From: Candidatus Beckwithbacteria bacterium CG10_big_fil_rev_8_21_14_0_10_34_10
GTDB lineage: Bacteria; Patescibacteriota; Microgenomatia; UBA1400
DNA: 59,042 nucleotides
Assembly (NCBI GenBank): GCA_002773945.1
Contig: PEZT01000001.1
Coordinates: forward strand, 71,565-130,606
Direction of reading: 5' to 3'
The translations under genes were made by a program, and so were the position numbers. The notes under the pieces were generated by a model. The model was not told the DNA's origin. It ran no database searches and saw nothing but the letters and a program-made list of their open reading frames with translations. Positions within the stretch are counted from its first letter, which is position 1, and each line of letters starts with the position of its first letter. Below, piece after piece: positions 1 through 8,143 of this stretch.

Positions 1-23
1 TTTATTTATGTCAGTATTAAAGA

Positions 24-644
24 ATGAAACGCCTGTTCATTGTGATTGTTTGGCCCTTATTGTTTTTGCTTACTATTTTTTTAAGCTTTTCTCTACTTAA
101 TTATCGGACTAAATATATTCTAAAACAGGTGTTGGCTGAAGAAAATATCAATAATTTTATTAGTCAGTCTTCTTCAAATTCTTTAATTTCGGTTTTGGGT
201 TTAAAAACAGCCTCCGATAAAGTTTATGATCCAACTTATGAAGTAGTTAATAAATATTTAACAAGCTATAAATCACCCATGGCTGAAGAAAGTGATTATT
301 TAGTTAAATATGCTTTAGATTTTGAAATTGACCCCTACTTAATTGGAGCCATTGCCATGTGTGAGACAAATCTGGGCAAAAAGTCTCCTCCTGATTGTAA
401 TAATCCATTTGGATTGGGAGTTTATGGAAAGAAAACATTATGTTTTGATAGTTGGGCCGATAGCTTTCATTTAATGGCCAAAACATTAAGAATAAAATAT
501 TTTGATAGGGGAATGGAAACCCCTGAAGATATTATGGTGGTTTATTGCCCTCAATCCGTTCAAAAAGATGGTGCTTGGGCAAAATGTGTTAATCGGTTTA
601 GGAATGAGCTTGAAGAGTTGGAAAAGCAAATTACCAACCTATAA
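24..644 (+). CDS. Membrane-anchored lysozyme-like (glucosaminidase/transglycosylase-type) protein
   Basis: A 206-residue protein with one N-terminal membrane segment (residues about 5-27) and an extracytoplasmic domain. Residues 90-200 resemble lysozyme-fold glucosaminidase or lytic transglycosylase domains: an Asp-Pro-Tyr-Leu-Ile helix leads to Cys-Glu-Thr-Asn, with Glu114 as candidate catalytic acid, followed by Asn-Asn-Pro-Phe-Gly (residues 126-130). Four or more cysteines (113, 125, 140, 175) could form disulfides outside the cell. It probably trims peptidoglycan at the cell surface. The ATG at 24 lies close to the window edge, so its promoter cannot be judged. It differs from the second lysozyme-like protein at 53859. 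The exact glycoside hydrolase family is uncertain. Confidence 0.6.
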   Translation: MKRLFIVIVWPLLFLLTIFLSFSLLNYRTKYILKQVLAEENINNFISQSSSNSLISVLGLKTASDKVYDPTYEVVNKYLTSYKSPMAEESDYLVKYALDFEIDPYLIGAIAMCETNLGKKSPPDCNNPFGLGVYGKKTLCFDSWADSFHLMAKTLRIKYFDRGMETPEDIMVVYCPQSVQKDGAWAKCVNRFRNELEELEKQITNL

Positions 645-653
645 CACAGGTTC

Positions 654-682
654 TTGACATATTATAAGTTGTGTGGTATATT
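654..682 (+). promoter_or_regulatory. Strong sigma70-type promoter
   Basis: TTGACA at 654-659, a 17-nt spacer, and TATATT at 677-682. This is close to the housekeeping consensus. Transcription would begin near 689. No open reading frame with a good start follows immediately; a terminator-like hairpin sits only about 15 nt downstream of the expected start. Confidence 0.6.
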
Positions 683-701
683 TTTCTCTAGATCCATTGG
701 T

Positions 702-733
702 AAACCTCACCGGGCTTACTGATGGGTTTTTTT
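702..733 (+). terminator. Terminator-like hairpin between the lysozyme-like gene and murT
   Basis: AAACC-TCA at 702-709 can pair with TGA-(TG)-GGTTT at 720-729, a bulged stem followed by a run of T at 727-733. It may end the upstream gene, or end a very short transcript started by the promoter at 654-682. Confidence 0.4.
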
Positions 734-835
734 ATGGGTTTTGTTTGGTTAAACTGGATTAATATAGGATAGTTTATTAATAGAAAAGGGCTTTTGGTCA
801 CTAATTAAGTTTGTAAAAAGCTTTGTATAATTGAT

Positions 836-864
836 TTGTCAAATTCTTTATTTAAAGATAAAAT
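836..864 (+). promoter_or_regulatory. Candidate promoter directly in front of murT
   Basis: TTGTCA at 836-841, a 17-nt spacer and TAAAAT at 859-864. The GTG start codon at 871 lies 6 nt after the -10 box, so the transcript would be leaderless. A second possible -10 box, TATAAT at 826-831, would instead leave the AAAGGA ribosome-binding sequence (865-870) in the mRNA. The two cannot be separated by eye. Confidence 0.4.
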
Positions 865-870
865 AAAGGA

Positions 871-2250
871 GTGTTTATTAGAAATTTTTTTACCATTATT
901 ATCGCTAAGCTTCTTATTTTTTTTCTTAAGTTAACAAAAACCGGGGGAACGGCTGCCCCGGGTCTTTTAGCTTTAAAATTATCGCCTAATCTTTTAAAGA
1001 AATACTTATCTCAACTTGATTATTCCATTCTTATTTCTGGCACAAATGGAAAGACCACCACTAGTCGGATGCTAAGCAATATCTTAAAAGAAGCAGAAAT
1101 AAAATTTTATCATAACCGGGCTGGTTCAAACCTCCTCCGGGGAATTCTTTCTGAATTATTAAAGAATAGTAATTTAAAAGGTAGGCTTGAAAAAAGAATT
1201 GGCCTATGGGAGATTGATGAAGCAGTTTTACCTCAAGCTATTAAAATTATTAAACCCAAAGTGGTGATCATAAACAACTTGTTTCGGGATCAGTTGGACC
1301 GGTATGGAGAAATTGATACCTTAGCTAAAAAATGGCTTGAGGCTTTAAATAAATTATCTTCTAAAACTACTTTAATTATTAATGCTGATGATCCCACTCT
1401 GGCAAATTTAGGCAAAAAGCTAAAAACCAATGTTATTTTTTATGGGATTAATGATTTAAAAATTGGTGGACAAGAATTAAGTCATGCTTCTGATGCTACT
1501 TTATGTCCTTTATGTTTATTACCCTTAAAGTATCAAGCAGTTTATTTATCTCACCTAGGTAACTACAAATGTTCTTCCTGCGGCTTAACTCAACCCCAAA
1601 AACAAATTAAAGCCTTTAATGTCAACTTTAATCAAAATAGCTATTTAGAGTTTAAAATTGTTGCTGAAAAAAAGGAGTATTTTTTAAAAACCAGGCTAAG
1701 CGGCTTATATAATGTTTATAACTTTTTGGCCGGTTTTGGTGCTAGTCTGACTTTAGGTATTACTCCTCAAATTAGTCTTTCTGCTTTAAAAAAGTTTCAG
1801 CCTGTTTTTGGCCGGACGGAAAAAATTAAAATAAAGAATAAAAGCCTTCAAATTTTGTTAGTTAAAAACCCCACTGGCTTTAATGAAATAATTAAAACTT
1901 TAAATTTATTAACTCAAAATAAAAAAGGCTCTTTACTATTAGTTTTAAATGATTTAATTGCTGACGGCCGGGATGTGTCCTGGATTTGGGATGTAGATTT
2001 TGATAATCTTAAAACAAAAAATTTAAGCAATATCTATGTTTCAGGCATAAGATCAGCTGATTTAGCTTTAAGATTAAAATATTCTTTAGATAAAAAAGTA
2101 ATAATTATTTCTGATTTAAAAAAAGCCATTAGGGGATTACTTAAAGAAAAAGATAACCACCTTTTTATTTTACCCACCTATACAGCCATGCTTAAAACAA
2201 GAAAGATCCTTAACCAAATGAAGTTAACTCATTTAAGTTGGCAAGACTAA
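871..2250 (+). CDS. murT: Lipid II isoglutaminyl synthase, MurT subunit
   Basis: A Mur-ligase-like protein of 459 residues. The ATP-binding loop Gly-Thr-Asn-Gly-Lys-Thr-Thr-Thr is at residues 57-64. The diagnostic MurT zinc ribbon is present with Cys212, Cys215, Cys234 and Cys237. The C-terminal part (from about residue 320) matches the MurT C-terminal domain (DUF1727). MurT activates the alpha-carboxyl of D-Glu in the lipid II stem peptide, and GatD supplies ammonia, giving D-isoglutamine. gatD follows 26 nt downstream, the usual gene order. The start is GTG at 871, preceded by AAAGGA. The identification is firm; the substrate is assumed from the family. Confidence 0.93.
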   Translation: MFIRNFFTIIIAKLLIFFLKLTKTGGTAAPGLLALKLSPNLLKKYLSQLDYSILISGTNGKTTTSRMLSNILKEAEIKFYHNRAGSNLLRGILSELLKNSNLKGRLEKRIGLWEIDEAVLPQAIKIIKPKVVIINNLFRDQLDRYGEIDTLAKKWLEALNKLSSKTTLIINADDPTLANLGKKLKTNVIFYGINDLKIGGQELSHASDATLCPLCLLPLKYQAVYLSHLGNYKCSSCGLTQPQKQIKAFNVNFNQNSYLEFKIVAEKKEYFLKTRLSGLYNVYNFLAGFGASLTLGITPQISLSALKKFQPVFGRTEKIKIKNKSLQILLVKNPTGFNEIIKTLNLLTQNKKGSLLLVLNDLIADGRDVSWIWDVDFDNLKTKNLSNIYVSGIRSADLALRLKYSLDKKVIIISDLKKAIRGLLKEKDNHLFILPTYTAMLKTRKILNQMKLTHLSWQD

Positions 2251-2276
2251 AATATTTATTTAATAAATAAAAAACA

Positions 2277-3044
2277 ATGAAAATCAAAATTGGTCATCTT
2301 TATCCAGATTTACTAAACATTTATGGTGACCGGGGAAATATTATCTGTCTAAAAAAAAGGTGTTTATTAAGAAATATAAAAGTAGAGGTTATTTCAGTTT
2401 CTCCAGGGGATTCAATTAAAGAAAAAGAGTTTGACTTGTTTTTTGGCGGCGGCGGTCAAGACAGACAACAGGAAATTGTCGCCAATGATTTACAAAAAAA
2501 AGGTGGAATTTTAAAAGCTGAAGCTAAAAGGGGAGTCCCCATGCTAACTATCTGCGGCACTTATCAGCTTTTTGGCCACTATTTTAAAACCCATGACGGT
2601 AAAAAAATTCCCGGAATATCTTTATTTGACTTAAAAACCATTGCTAGTTTTAAAAGAAAAATAGGGAATATTAGAATAAATATTAACAAAAAGGCTATAA
2701 ATATTGACCAAAATATTTCTAAAAAACTTGTTGGCTTTGAAAATCATTCAGGCAATACTTATATAACTAATATTTCTCAACAAAAGGAAAAAAATAAAAC
2801 TTTTACCTTAGGAAAGGTAGAAAAAGGTTTTGGTAATAATGGTGAAGATAAAACAGAAGGAGCAGTCTTTAAAAATGTTATTGGCTGCTATTTACATGGA
2901 CCAGTTCTACCTAAAAATCCCCATCTAGCTGATTTTCTAATTAAAAAGGCCTTAGAAATTAAATATGGAAATAAAATAAAGTTAAAGGAACTAGATGATA
3001 ATCTAGAATGGTTGACTCATCGGAAGGCTTTAAGGTTTAAATAA
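2277..3044 (+). CDS. gatD: Lipid II isoglutaminyl synthase, GatD glutaminase subunit
   Basis: A class I (triad) glutamine amidotransferase of 255 residues of the CobB/CobQ-like GatD type. The N-terminus carries the family signature around His-Leu-Tyr-Pro-Asp-Leu-Leu-Asn-Ile-Tyr-Gly-Asp (7-18). The nucleophile is Cys93 in Thr-Ile-Cys-Gly-Thr-Tyr-Gln; the family usually has Gly-Gly-Tyr here, so Thr95 is a small deviation. The catalytic His is His207 in Cys-Tyr-Leu-His-Gly-Pro. It hydrolyses glutamine and passes ammonia to MurT. It is co-transcribed with murT. Confidence 0.92.
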   Translation: MKIKIGHLYPDLLNIYGDRGNIICLKKRCLLRNIKVEVISVSPGDSIKEKEFDLFFGGGGQDRQQEIVANDLQKKGGILKAEAKRGVPMLTICGTYQLFGHYFKTHDGKKIPGISLFDLKTIASFKRKIGNIRININKKAINIDQNISKKLVGFENHSGNTYITNISQQKEKNKTFTLGKVEKGFGNNGEDKTEGAVFKNVIGCYLHGPVLPKNPHLADFLIKKALEIKYGNKIKLKELDDNLEWLTHRKALRFK

Positions 3045-3059
3045 ACGTAAAAAGACTGT

Positions 3060-3087
3060 TTTACATTCTTTAAATATTTGGTAAAAT
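3060..3087 (+). promoter_or_regulatory. Promoter for small ORF, tRNA-Leu and efflux genes
   Basis: TTTACA at 3060-3065, a 16-nt spacer ending in TTGG, and TAAAAT at 3082-3087. The GGTAAAATAC form of the -10 region recurs elsewhere in the window (22888, 23498, 53846). Confidence 0.5.
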
Positions 3088-3116
3088 ACAATTATTAAAA
3101 ATTTATAAAAATTAAA

Positions 3117-3257
3117 ATGTCTGATTCTGAAAAAGAATTACCCAAAGGTTGTGATTTAGGTTGGTCGCTTGAGGAAACTAAAATACCTATAAAAATTGTA
3201 GGTCCACAAGAACCAAACGAACCAGTACAACCAGAACCTCTACAAGCAGAAGAATGA
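3117..3257 (+). CDS. Small acidic protein, 46 residues, unknown
   Basis: ATG at 3117 to TGA at 3255-3257 gives 46 residues: a charged N-terminus, a Cys12 and a proline/glutamate-rich tail (Pro-Gln-Glu-Pro-Asn-Glu-Pro). It follows a good promoter by about 30 nt and ends 4 nt before tRNA-Leu, so it would share that transcript. No family is recognised. The codon use looks normal for the window, but such a short ORF could be chance. Confidence 0.4.
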   Translation: MSDSEKELPKGCDLGWSLEETKIPIKIVGPQEPNEPVQPEPLQAEE

Positions 3258-3261
3258 TAGA

Positions 3262-3345
3262 GCCGCGGTGCTGGAATTGGTAGACAGGCACGGCTTAGAA
3301 CCGTGTGTCTTTGACGTGAGAGTTCGAGTCTCTCCCGCGGCACCA
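3262..3345 (+). tRNA. tRNA-Leu(TAG)
   Basis: Acceptor arms GCCGCGG and CCGCGGC pair perfectly. The anticodon loop CTTAGAA within stem CACGG/CCGTG gives anticodon TAG (leucine, CUA). A long variable arm is present, as expected for leucine. The 3' CCA is encoded (3343-3345), unlike the tRNAs near 53 kb. Confidence 0.95.
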
Positions 3346-3355
3346 AGGATTAAAG

Positions 3356-4441
3356 ATGATAAAAAACACAACTAAAAAAATATTTGAATTAATAAAAAAA
3401 AGAAAAATTCTTTTTATAGCTCTGTTTTTTATAATAGGCGGAGTTTTTTTTGGGAGCCGGAGTTTAGCTTCTAAAAACGCTCCTAGCTATGACGTGGCTC
3501 CGGTTCAAAAACAAGACTTATCTTTAACTATTTCTGCTTCAGGGAAAGTTAAATCCGAAGAAGAAGTGACTTTAAAATTTCAAACTTCTGGTAGTTTATC
3601 GTGGGTAGGAGTTAAAAAAGGAGATCGGGTTACAAAATGGCAGGCAATCGCTTCTTTAGACCGTCGGGAATTGGAAAAAAAACTAAAACAAGAACTCTTA
3701 GACTATATGAACGAGAGATGGGATCATGAGCAAATTATGCTGGATGATTATCGGGATATTGCTTTAACTGAAACCATAAGAAGAGTAAAAGAAAAGTCTC
3801 AGTTTGATTTAGACAGGGTAGTTTTAGATGTAGAAATAGCGGATATTGCTTTAAAATATTCTACTCTGATCAGTCCCATTGATGGCTTGGTAATTGATAT
3901 TGATACTCCTCATCCGGGCACTAATATTACCCCTACCACTGGCCAATTTTATCTTGCTAACCCAGATAAAATGTATTTTTCAGCTAATGTGGATGAAGCT
4001 GACATTGGTTTAATTAAAGAAAATCAATTAGCAACTTTAATTTTAGATGCTTATCCTGAAGAAGAAATTACTTCTTATGTTCAAGACGTTGAATTTACTT
4101 CAACGGTTACTTCAGGCGGCGGAACCGCTTATGCAGTTAAGTTTGCCTTGCCTAACTCAACAGAAGAAGAAAAATTTAAGCTGGGAATGAATGGTGATGT
4201 AGAAATCTTTATTGAAAAAAGAGAAAATGTTTTAGCGATTCCTTTTGAAGCTGTTCAAGAAAATGAAAATGGCAAATATGTTTTTCTTAAAACTGAAAAT
4301 GGATTTGAGCAAAAAGAAATAAAAGTTGGTTTTAGTAATGATATCTATACTCAGATTTTAGAGGGTCTTAGTGAGGATGATGAAATTGCTATTTCTGGAT
4401 TCAAAGAATTGGAAAGAAAATTAGGCAAAAGTGAAAGATAA
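3356..4441 (+). CDS. MacA/HlyD-type periplasmic adaptor of an ABC efflux system
   Basis: A 361-residue membrane fusion protein. One membrane anchor lies at about residues 18-37. It is followed by a barrel-sandwich (biotinyl-lipoyl-like) half, a short helical hairpin (about residues 105-160) and a beta-barrel region ending in the Gly-Leu-Ser-Glu-Asp-Asp-Glu-Ile motif typical of the family's C-terminus. The downstream ATPase and FtsX-like permease overlap it by 11 nt, a MacAB-type operon. In monoderm bacteria such sets export peptides, antibiotics or lipids; the substrate is unknown. ATG at 3356 follows AAGGAT. Confidence 0.85.
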   Translation: MIKNTTKKIFELIKKRKILFIALFFIIGGVFFGSRSLASKNAPSYDVAPVQKQDLSLTISASGKVKSEEEVTLKFQTSGSLSWVGVKKGDRVTKWQAIASLDRRELEKKLKQELLDYMNERWDHEQIMLDDYRDIALTETIRRVKEKSQFDLDRVVLDVEIADIALKYSTLISPIDGLVIDIDTPHPGTNITPTTGQFYLANPDKMYFSANVDEADIGLIKENQLATLILDAYPEEEITSYVQDVEFTSTVTSGGGTAYAVKFALPNSTEEEKFKLGMNGDVEIFIEKRENVLAIPFEAVQENENGKYVFLKTENGFEQKEIKVGFSNDIYTQILEGLSEDDEIAISGFKELERKLGKSER

Positions 4442-5114
4442 AATAGTTGTCAAAGTCTCCGATGTTAAAAAGTACTTTCCTTTGGATGGGGTGACAGTTA
4501 AAGCGCTTAAATCCTGCAATCTTAATATTGCTCAAGGAGAAATGGTTAGTATTATGGGGCCTTCTGGTTCGGGCAAATCTACTTTAATGAATTTAATTGG
4601 TTGTCTGGATAAACCAACTGAAGGCAAAATATCTATAAATAAAAGAGGAACAGAAAACTTAGAGGCTGATGATTTAGCTCAAATTAGGAATGAAGAAATT
4701 GGTTTTGTTTTTCAAAACTTTAACCTGCTCCCTCGAATGACAGCTTTGGATAATGTTGAACTACCATTAATTTATGCAGGGATAAAAAGAAATAGAAGAA
4801 GAAAAATTGCTCAGGAAAAACTAGAAGCGGTTGGTTTGGCTAATCGACTTCACCATTATCCTAATCAATTATCAGGTGGTCAGCAGCAACGGGTAGCCAT
4901 AGCCAGAGCCTTAGTAAACAATCCTAAAATTATTATTGCCGACGAACCAACCGGAAACCTGGACACTAAAGCAGGAATGGAAATTATGAAAATCTTAAAA
5001 AATCTTCATCGTCAGGGAAATACCATTATTATTGTGACTCATGATCTTTATATTGCCAAGAAAAGTCAAAGAATTATTAAACTAAAAGATGGAGTCATAG
5101 ACAATGGAATTTGA
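4431..5114 (+). CDS. ABC transporter ATP-binding protein, MacB/LolD type
   Basis: A 227-residue ABC ATPase. Walker A reads Gly-Pro-Ser-Gly-Ser-Gly-Lys-Ser-Thr (about 43-51), the Q-loop is in Val-Phe-Gln-Asn-Phe-Asn, the signature is Leu-Ser-Gly-Gly-Gln-Gln-Gln-Arg and Walker B ends Ala-Asp-Glu-Pro-Thr-Gly-Asn-Leu-Asp. The last of these motifs marks the MacB/LolD/FtsE group. It starts with GTG inside the end of the adaptor gene (11-nt overlap), so translation is likely coupled. It powers the permease encoded next. Confidence 0.92.
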   Translation: MKDKIVVKVSDVKKYFPLDGVTVKALKSCNLNIAQGEMVSIMGPSGSGKSTLMNLIGCLDKPTEGKISINKRGTENLEADDLAQIRNEEIGFVFQNFNLLPRMTALDNVELPLIYAGIKRNRRRKIAQEKLEAVGLANRLHHYPNQLSGGQQQRVAIARALVNNPKIIIADEPTGNLDTKAGMEIMKILKNLHRQGNTIIIVTHDLYIAKKSQRIIKLKDGVIDNGI

Positions 5115-6309
5115 AGAAACATTTAGACTAGCTTTAAATTCATTAAAAAGCAATAAGATTCGTTCTTTATTAACTATGCTTGGTATAATTATCGGAGTAG
5201 CATCGGTAATTTTATTGGTTTCTATCGGTTCTGGCCTTCAGTCTTATATCTCTCAACAATTTGAAGAATTAGGGGCAAACTTAATTATGGTTATGCCCGG
5301 TAAGGTTCAGTTTTCTGATGAGGGAGGCAGAGAGGGTGGACCTCCTGGAGCAGTTAATAACAAGTTAACTCTAAAAACAGTTAGAACTCTAGAAAAAGAA
5401 GGCCAATATGTTAAAAGTGTTCTTCCTATTGTTACCAAGTCTTTAGTAGCAAAATTTGGCCGAGAATCTCACCAAACCGGGATTGTAGCTTCCACGGAAA
5501 AATATATTTCTATCAGAAAACAAGATCTTGCTGAAGGCAGTAATTTTACTAAGGCTGATATTTCTAGAGGAAAGAGAGTCGCTATTTTGGGTCCAACTCT
5601 AAAGGAAGAAATATTTGGTGATCAAGAATCTTTAGGAAAAAAAATAATGTTGGGAGACGCTCGCTACACGGTTATTGGTATTTTTACAGAAAAAGGGGCT
5701 GCTTTTGGCCAAGATCAAGATGACATGGCCTTAATTCCTATTACGGCTGCCAGTAAACAATTTAATATTGAAAATCTGGCATATATATATGTTGAATCAC
5801 CGACGGCTGATGACACTGTTAAAACAGCCGCTGAGGTGGAAAAAATTCTTTTAAAAGAAATGGATGAAGAAGATTTTACGGTTATGGATAGCAAGGATCT
5901 TCTCTCCAGCATTACCCAGATATTAGGGGTCTTAACGGTCGCTTTAGGTGGGATAGCAGGCATTTCTTTATTGGTTGGAGGTATTGGAATTATGAATATT
6001 ATGTTGGTTTCTGTCACCGAAAGAACCAAAGAAATTGGATTAAGAAAAGCTGTTGGCGCTAAAGAAAAGGATATTTTAACTCAGTTTATTATTGAAGCGG
6101 TTTTCTTAAGCATTACTGGTGGTCTAATCGGGATAATCATAGGCTACCTTGGCTCGGCAATATTAGGCAATTTCTTGAAAACAGCGGTTACTCCTTGGTC
6201 CATTGGTTTAGCTTTTGGAGTCTCAGCCGCTATTGGGACTGTTTTTGGAGTCGCTCCAGCTGCTAAAGCCAGTAAATTAGACCCCATTGAAGCTTTAAGA
6301 TATGAATAA
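5104..6309 (+). CDS. ABC transporter permease, MacB type (FtsX-like)
   Basis: A 401-residue permease: one N-terminal membrane segment (about 20-43), a large extracytoplasmic MacB-PCD domain (about 45-270), then three membrane segments with the FtsX-like signature Thr-Glu-Arg-Thr-Lys-Glu-Ile-Gly-Leu-Arg-Lys-Ala-Val-Gly-Ala. The ATG at 5104 overlaps the ATPase gene by 11 nt. It forms the membrane part of the efflux system with the two preceding genes. Confidence 0.9.
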   Translation: MEFEETFRLALNSLKSNKIRSLLTMLGIIIGVASVILLVSIGSGLQSYISQQFEELGANLIMVMPGKVQFSDEGGREGGPPGAVNNKLTLKTVRTLEKEGQYVKSVLPIVTKSLVAKFGRESHQTGIVASTEKYISIRKQDLAEGSNFTKADISRGKRVAILGPTLKEEIFGDQESLGKKIMLGDARYTVIGIFTEKGAAFGQDQDDMALIPITAASKQFNIENLAYIYVESPTADDTVKTAAEVEKILLKEMDEEDFTVMDSKDLLSSITQILGVLTVALGGIAGISLLVGGIGIMNIMLVSVTERTKEIGLRKAVGAKEKDILTQFIIEAVFLSITGGLIGIIIGYLGSAILGNFLKTAVTPWSIGLAFGVSAAIGTVFGVAPAAKASKLDPIEALRYE

Positions 6310-6430
6310 AAGAAAAATGAAGAAAGTCTTTCGTTTACCTGATGTTTTCAAAAGGCGAATAAGGCACAGGATTGCAAAAATTAAAATTAATGATAAAATT
6401 GGAGAATATGGCTACAAAAACAAAAGCTAA
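6302..6430 (+). CDS. Possible small basic protein, 42 residues
   Basis: ATG at 6302 overlaps the stop of the permease gene, and the frame runs to TAA at 6428-6430, past the likely trigger factor start at 6408. The product is strongly basic (many Lys and Arg) and unrecognised. Its existence rests only on the overlap arrangement. The stretch may instead be an untranslated leader of the trigger factor gene. Confidence 0.2.
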   Translation: MNKRKMKKVFRLPDVFKRRIRHRIAKIKINDKIGEYGYKNKS

Positions 6431-7337
6431 ATCAAAAAGAGCTAAAAAAAGTACTCCTAAAAACAAGTCTGAATCTTTAAAAGGTAAATTAACTTGGCTA
6501 CCTAAAAAAACTTTTGAGCTGGAGTTTACTATTCCCTGGAAAAAGGTCAGTCTCACTTATTCTAAAGTTTTAAGCGAAATCGCTAAAAAAGCAGAAATTA
6601 AAGGTTTTAGAAAGGGAAAAGCGCCAATTAAATTGGTTGAAAAAAGCCTGGATAAACAAACTTTATATCGGCAAGTTTTAGAAAAGCTATTGCCTGAAAC
6701 CTATCAGGAAGAAGTTAAAAAGCATAATTTAAGACCCATTTTAAGCCCTAAAGTTACCCCTCTTTCCTCAGATGAAAATAAAGACTGGACTTTTAAAGCT
6801 CAATCATGCGAAATGCCAGAAGTTAAACTAGGTAATTATGAAAAAGAAATTAGAGGTGTTGGCGCTAAAGCGAAAATTTGGACCCCGGACAAAGGAAAAG
6901 AAGATCTTTCGAATCAAAAGAAAAACTACGATGAACGGTTAAAACTGGTAACAAAAACTTTAATGAAAGAGGTTAAAACAGAAATCTCTAATCTTATTAT
7001 TGAAGATGAAGTCAATAGAATGCTGTCTCGGCTTTTGGATCAGGTAAATAAACTAGGAATGACAATTGATCAATACTTAACCTCTAAGGGTTCTTCAATT
7101 CAAAAATTAAGAGAAGAGTATCAGGAACAGGCCGACAAAACTCTAAAAATGGAGTTCACTCTCCAAGCAATTGTTAATGCTCGCCAAATTAAGGTCGAGT
7201 CAAAAGAAATTGAAATGATGATTCAAGCTACTCCGGATAAGAAAATCCAAGAAAAATTAAACACCCCCATGCAAAAAGCCTATATTGCTGCAATTCTCGC
7301 CAAAAGAAAAGCCCTTGACTACCTTATGAGCCTATAG
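6408..7337 (+). CDS. tig: Trigger factor lacking the PPIase domain
   Basis: Ribosome-bound chaperone of 309 residues from ATG 6408 (GGAG at 6401-6404). The N-terminal ribosome-binding domain shows the signature Gly-Phe-Arg-Lys-Gly-Lys-Ala-Pro at about 66-73, after a lysine-rich extension of about 25 residues. The chain then passes from the end of this domain (near Lys-Leu-Gly-Asn-Tyr, about residue 140) almost directly into the C-terminal helical domain. The FKBP-like prolyl isomerase domain, normally about 100 residues, is absent, which explains the length compared with about 430 in E. coli. An alternative TTG start at 6372 would add 12 residues. Confidence 0.85.
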   Translation: MATKTKAKSKRAKKSTPKNKSESLKGKLTWLPKKTFELEFTIPWKKVSLTYSKVLSEIAKKAEIKGFRKGKAPIKLVEKSLDKQTLYRQVLEKLLPETYQEEVKKHNLRPILSPKVTPLSSDENKDWTFKAQSCEMPEVKLGNYEKEIRGVGAKAKIWTPDKGKEDLSNQKKNYDERLKLVTKTLMKEVKTEISNLIIEDEVNRMLSRLLDQVNKLGMTIDQYLTSKGSSIQKLREEYQEQADKTLKMEFTLQAIVNARQIKVESKEIEMMIQATPDKKIQEKLNTPMQKAYIAAILAKRKALDYLMSL

Positions 7338-7351
7338 TAACATTAGGTTAT

Positions 7352-8002
7352 ATGGATTCAATTAATATCTTTTCTTCATCTTCTAAGAAAAAAAAAGGCT
7401 CTCACCAGCCGGTTTCTTTTATTGAGGCTTTAAAAGACATTGGCTCCTCAGTTCAAAAACAAGCTAAAGATGCAACTATTGGTACTGGTAAAGCCATGGC
7501 CGACCAGCTTCTGGGCGGAAATAAGAATTCTGACCAGGTCGGTGATTCAGGCGAACTCCAACCTGAAACACCTTTTAACTTTGAAGACTATTTAAAATCC
7601 CGAGAAAAACAAATAGAACAAGTCCAAAAGCAAAAATTTGAAAGTCGAATCCAAGAAGAAAGATTAGTCTTTCACCGAAAAGAAGAAGAAGCTAAGCTAG
7701 AGATAAAAGCGGTTCAAGAAGAATTGAAAAAACTGGCTGAATCTACCGAAGGTTTATCAGTAGAAATTAAAAAAGCCACTTTTACAGCCACTGTTAATCC
7801 TGGTACTTATCATGAAAACTTTTTTAGCCGAATTAAAAGACTGATTCAACTGGCGCGGAAAAAACTGGTTGAATCTCAAACTTGGTTAGAAAGCTTTAAT
7901 TACCGATCTCAAAGAAAATCAGCTTACTGGGGTGGAGTGAAAAAATCAGGGACTAAATTTATGCTTTCTCAAGAAAGATATACCGCCACTAAAACTGGAT
8001 AA
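7352..8002 (+). CDS. Charged coiled-coil protein of unknown function (DUF5660-like)
   Basis: 216 residues without membrane segments. The N-terminus is Ser/Lys-rich, followed by a long charged helix (about residues 85-135, rich in Glu, Lys and Gln) that should form a coiled coil. The C-terminal part contains Asn-Pro-Gly-Thr-Tyr-His-Glu-Asn and a basic helix. I tentatively recall similar proteins in Microgenomates genomes under DUF5660, but this was not checked. It starts 14 nt after trigger factor and is probably co-transcribed. Function unknown. Confidence 0.7.
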   Translation: MDSINIFSSSSKKKKGSHQPVSFIEALKDIGSSVQKQAKDATIGTGKAMADQLLGGNKNSDQVGDSGELQPETPFNFEDYLKSREKQIEQVQKQKFESRIQEERLVFHRKEEEAKLEIKAVQEELKKLAESTEGLSVEIKKATFTATVNPGTYHENFFSRIKRLIQLARKKLVESQTWLESFNYRSQRKSAYWGGVKKSGTKFMLSQERYTATKTG

Positions 8003-8009
8003 TTGCCTC

Positions 8010-8038
8010 TTGACAGAAAAAGGATAAATGTCTAGTAT
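8010..8038 (+). promoter_or_regulatory. Promoter of the attenuated peptidase operon
   Basis: TTGACA at 8010-8015, a 17-nt spacer and TAGTAT at 8033-8038 (or TATATT at 8036-8041 with a longer spacer). The start of transcription would be at 8045-8048, at or just before the leader-peptide ATG at 8048. Confidence 0.6.
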
Positions 8039-8047
8039 ATTAAAGTT

Positions 8048-8143
8048 ATGAATAACATTCTCTTATCAACCCAAATTATTAGAAACTTTCATGTCCTTTT
8101 CCTTATTTGGAAGAAAGGCAATGGTTTGGGAGGATTAAAGTAA
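8048..8143 (+). CDS. Leader peptide, 31 residues, of a transcription attenuator
   Basis: ATG 8048 to TAA 8141-8143. The peptide is rich in branched-chain residues (about eleven Ile, Leu or Val in 31) and has a run His-Val-Leu-Phe-Leu-Ile-Trp at residues 15-21, just before the part that overlaps the attenuator. The last codons contain GTTTGGGAGG (8124-8133), the strand that can pair with the downstream CCTCCCAAAC. A ribosome reaching the stop codon would cover this strand and allow the terminator to form; a ribosome stalled at about codons 12-22 would leave it free to act as antiterminator. Which amino acid is sensed cannot be decided; branched-chain or aromatic residues are the best guess. 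Confidence 0.65.
   Translation: MNNILLSTQIIRNFHVLFLIWKKGNGLGGLK

Noticed and set aside
3095..3346. Minus-strand open frame of 83 codons over tRNA-Leu(TAG)
   Set aside because: It is the antisense translation of a tRNA gene, a well-known false gene; the tRNA and a small plus-strand ORF explain the region.
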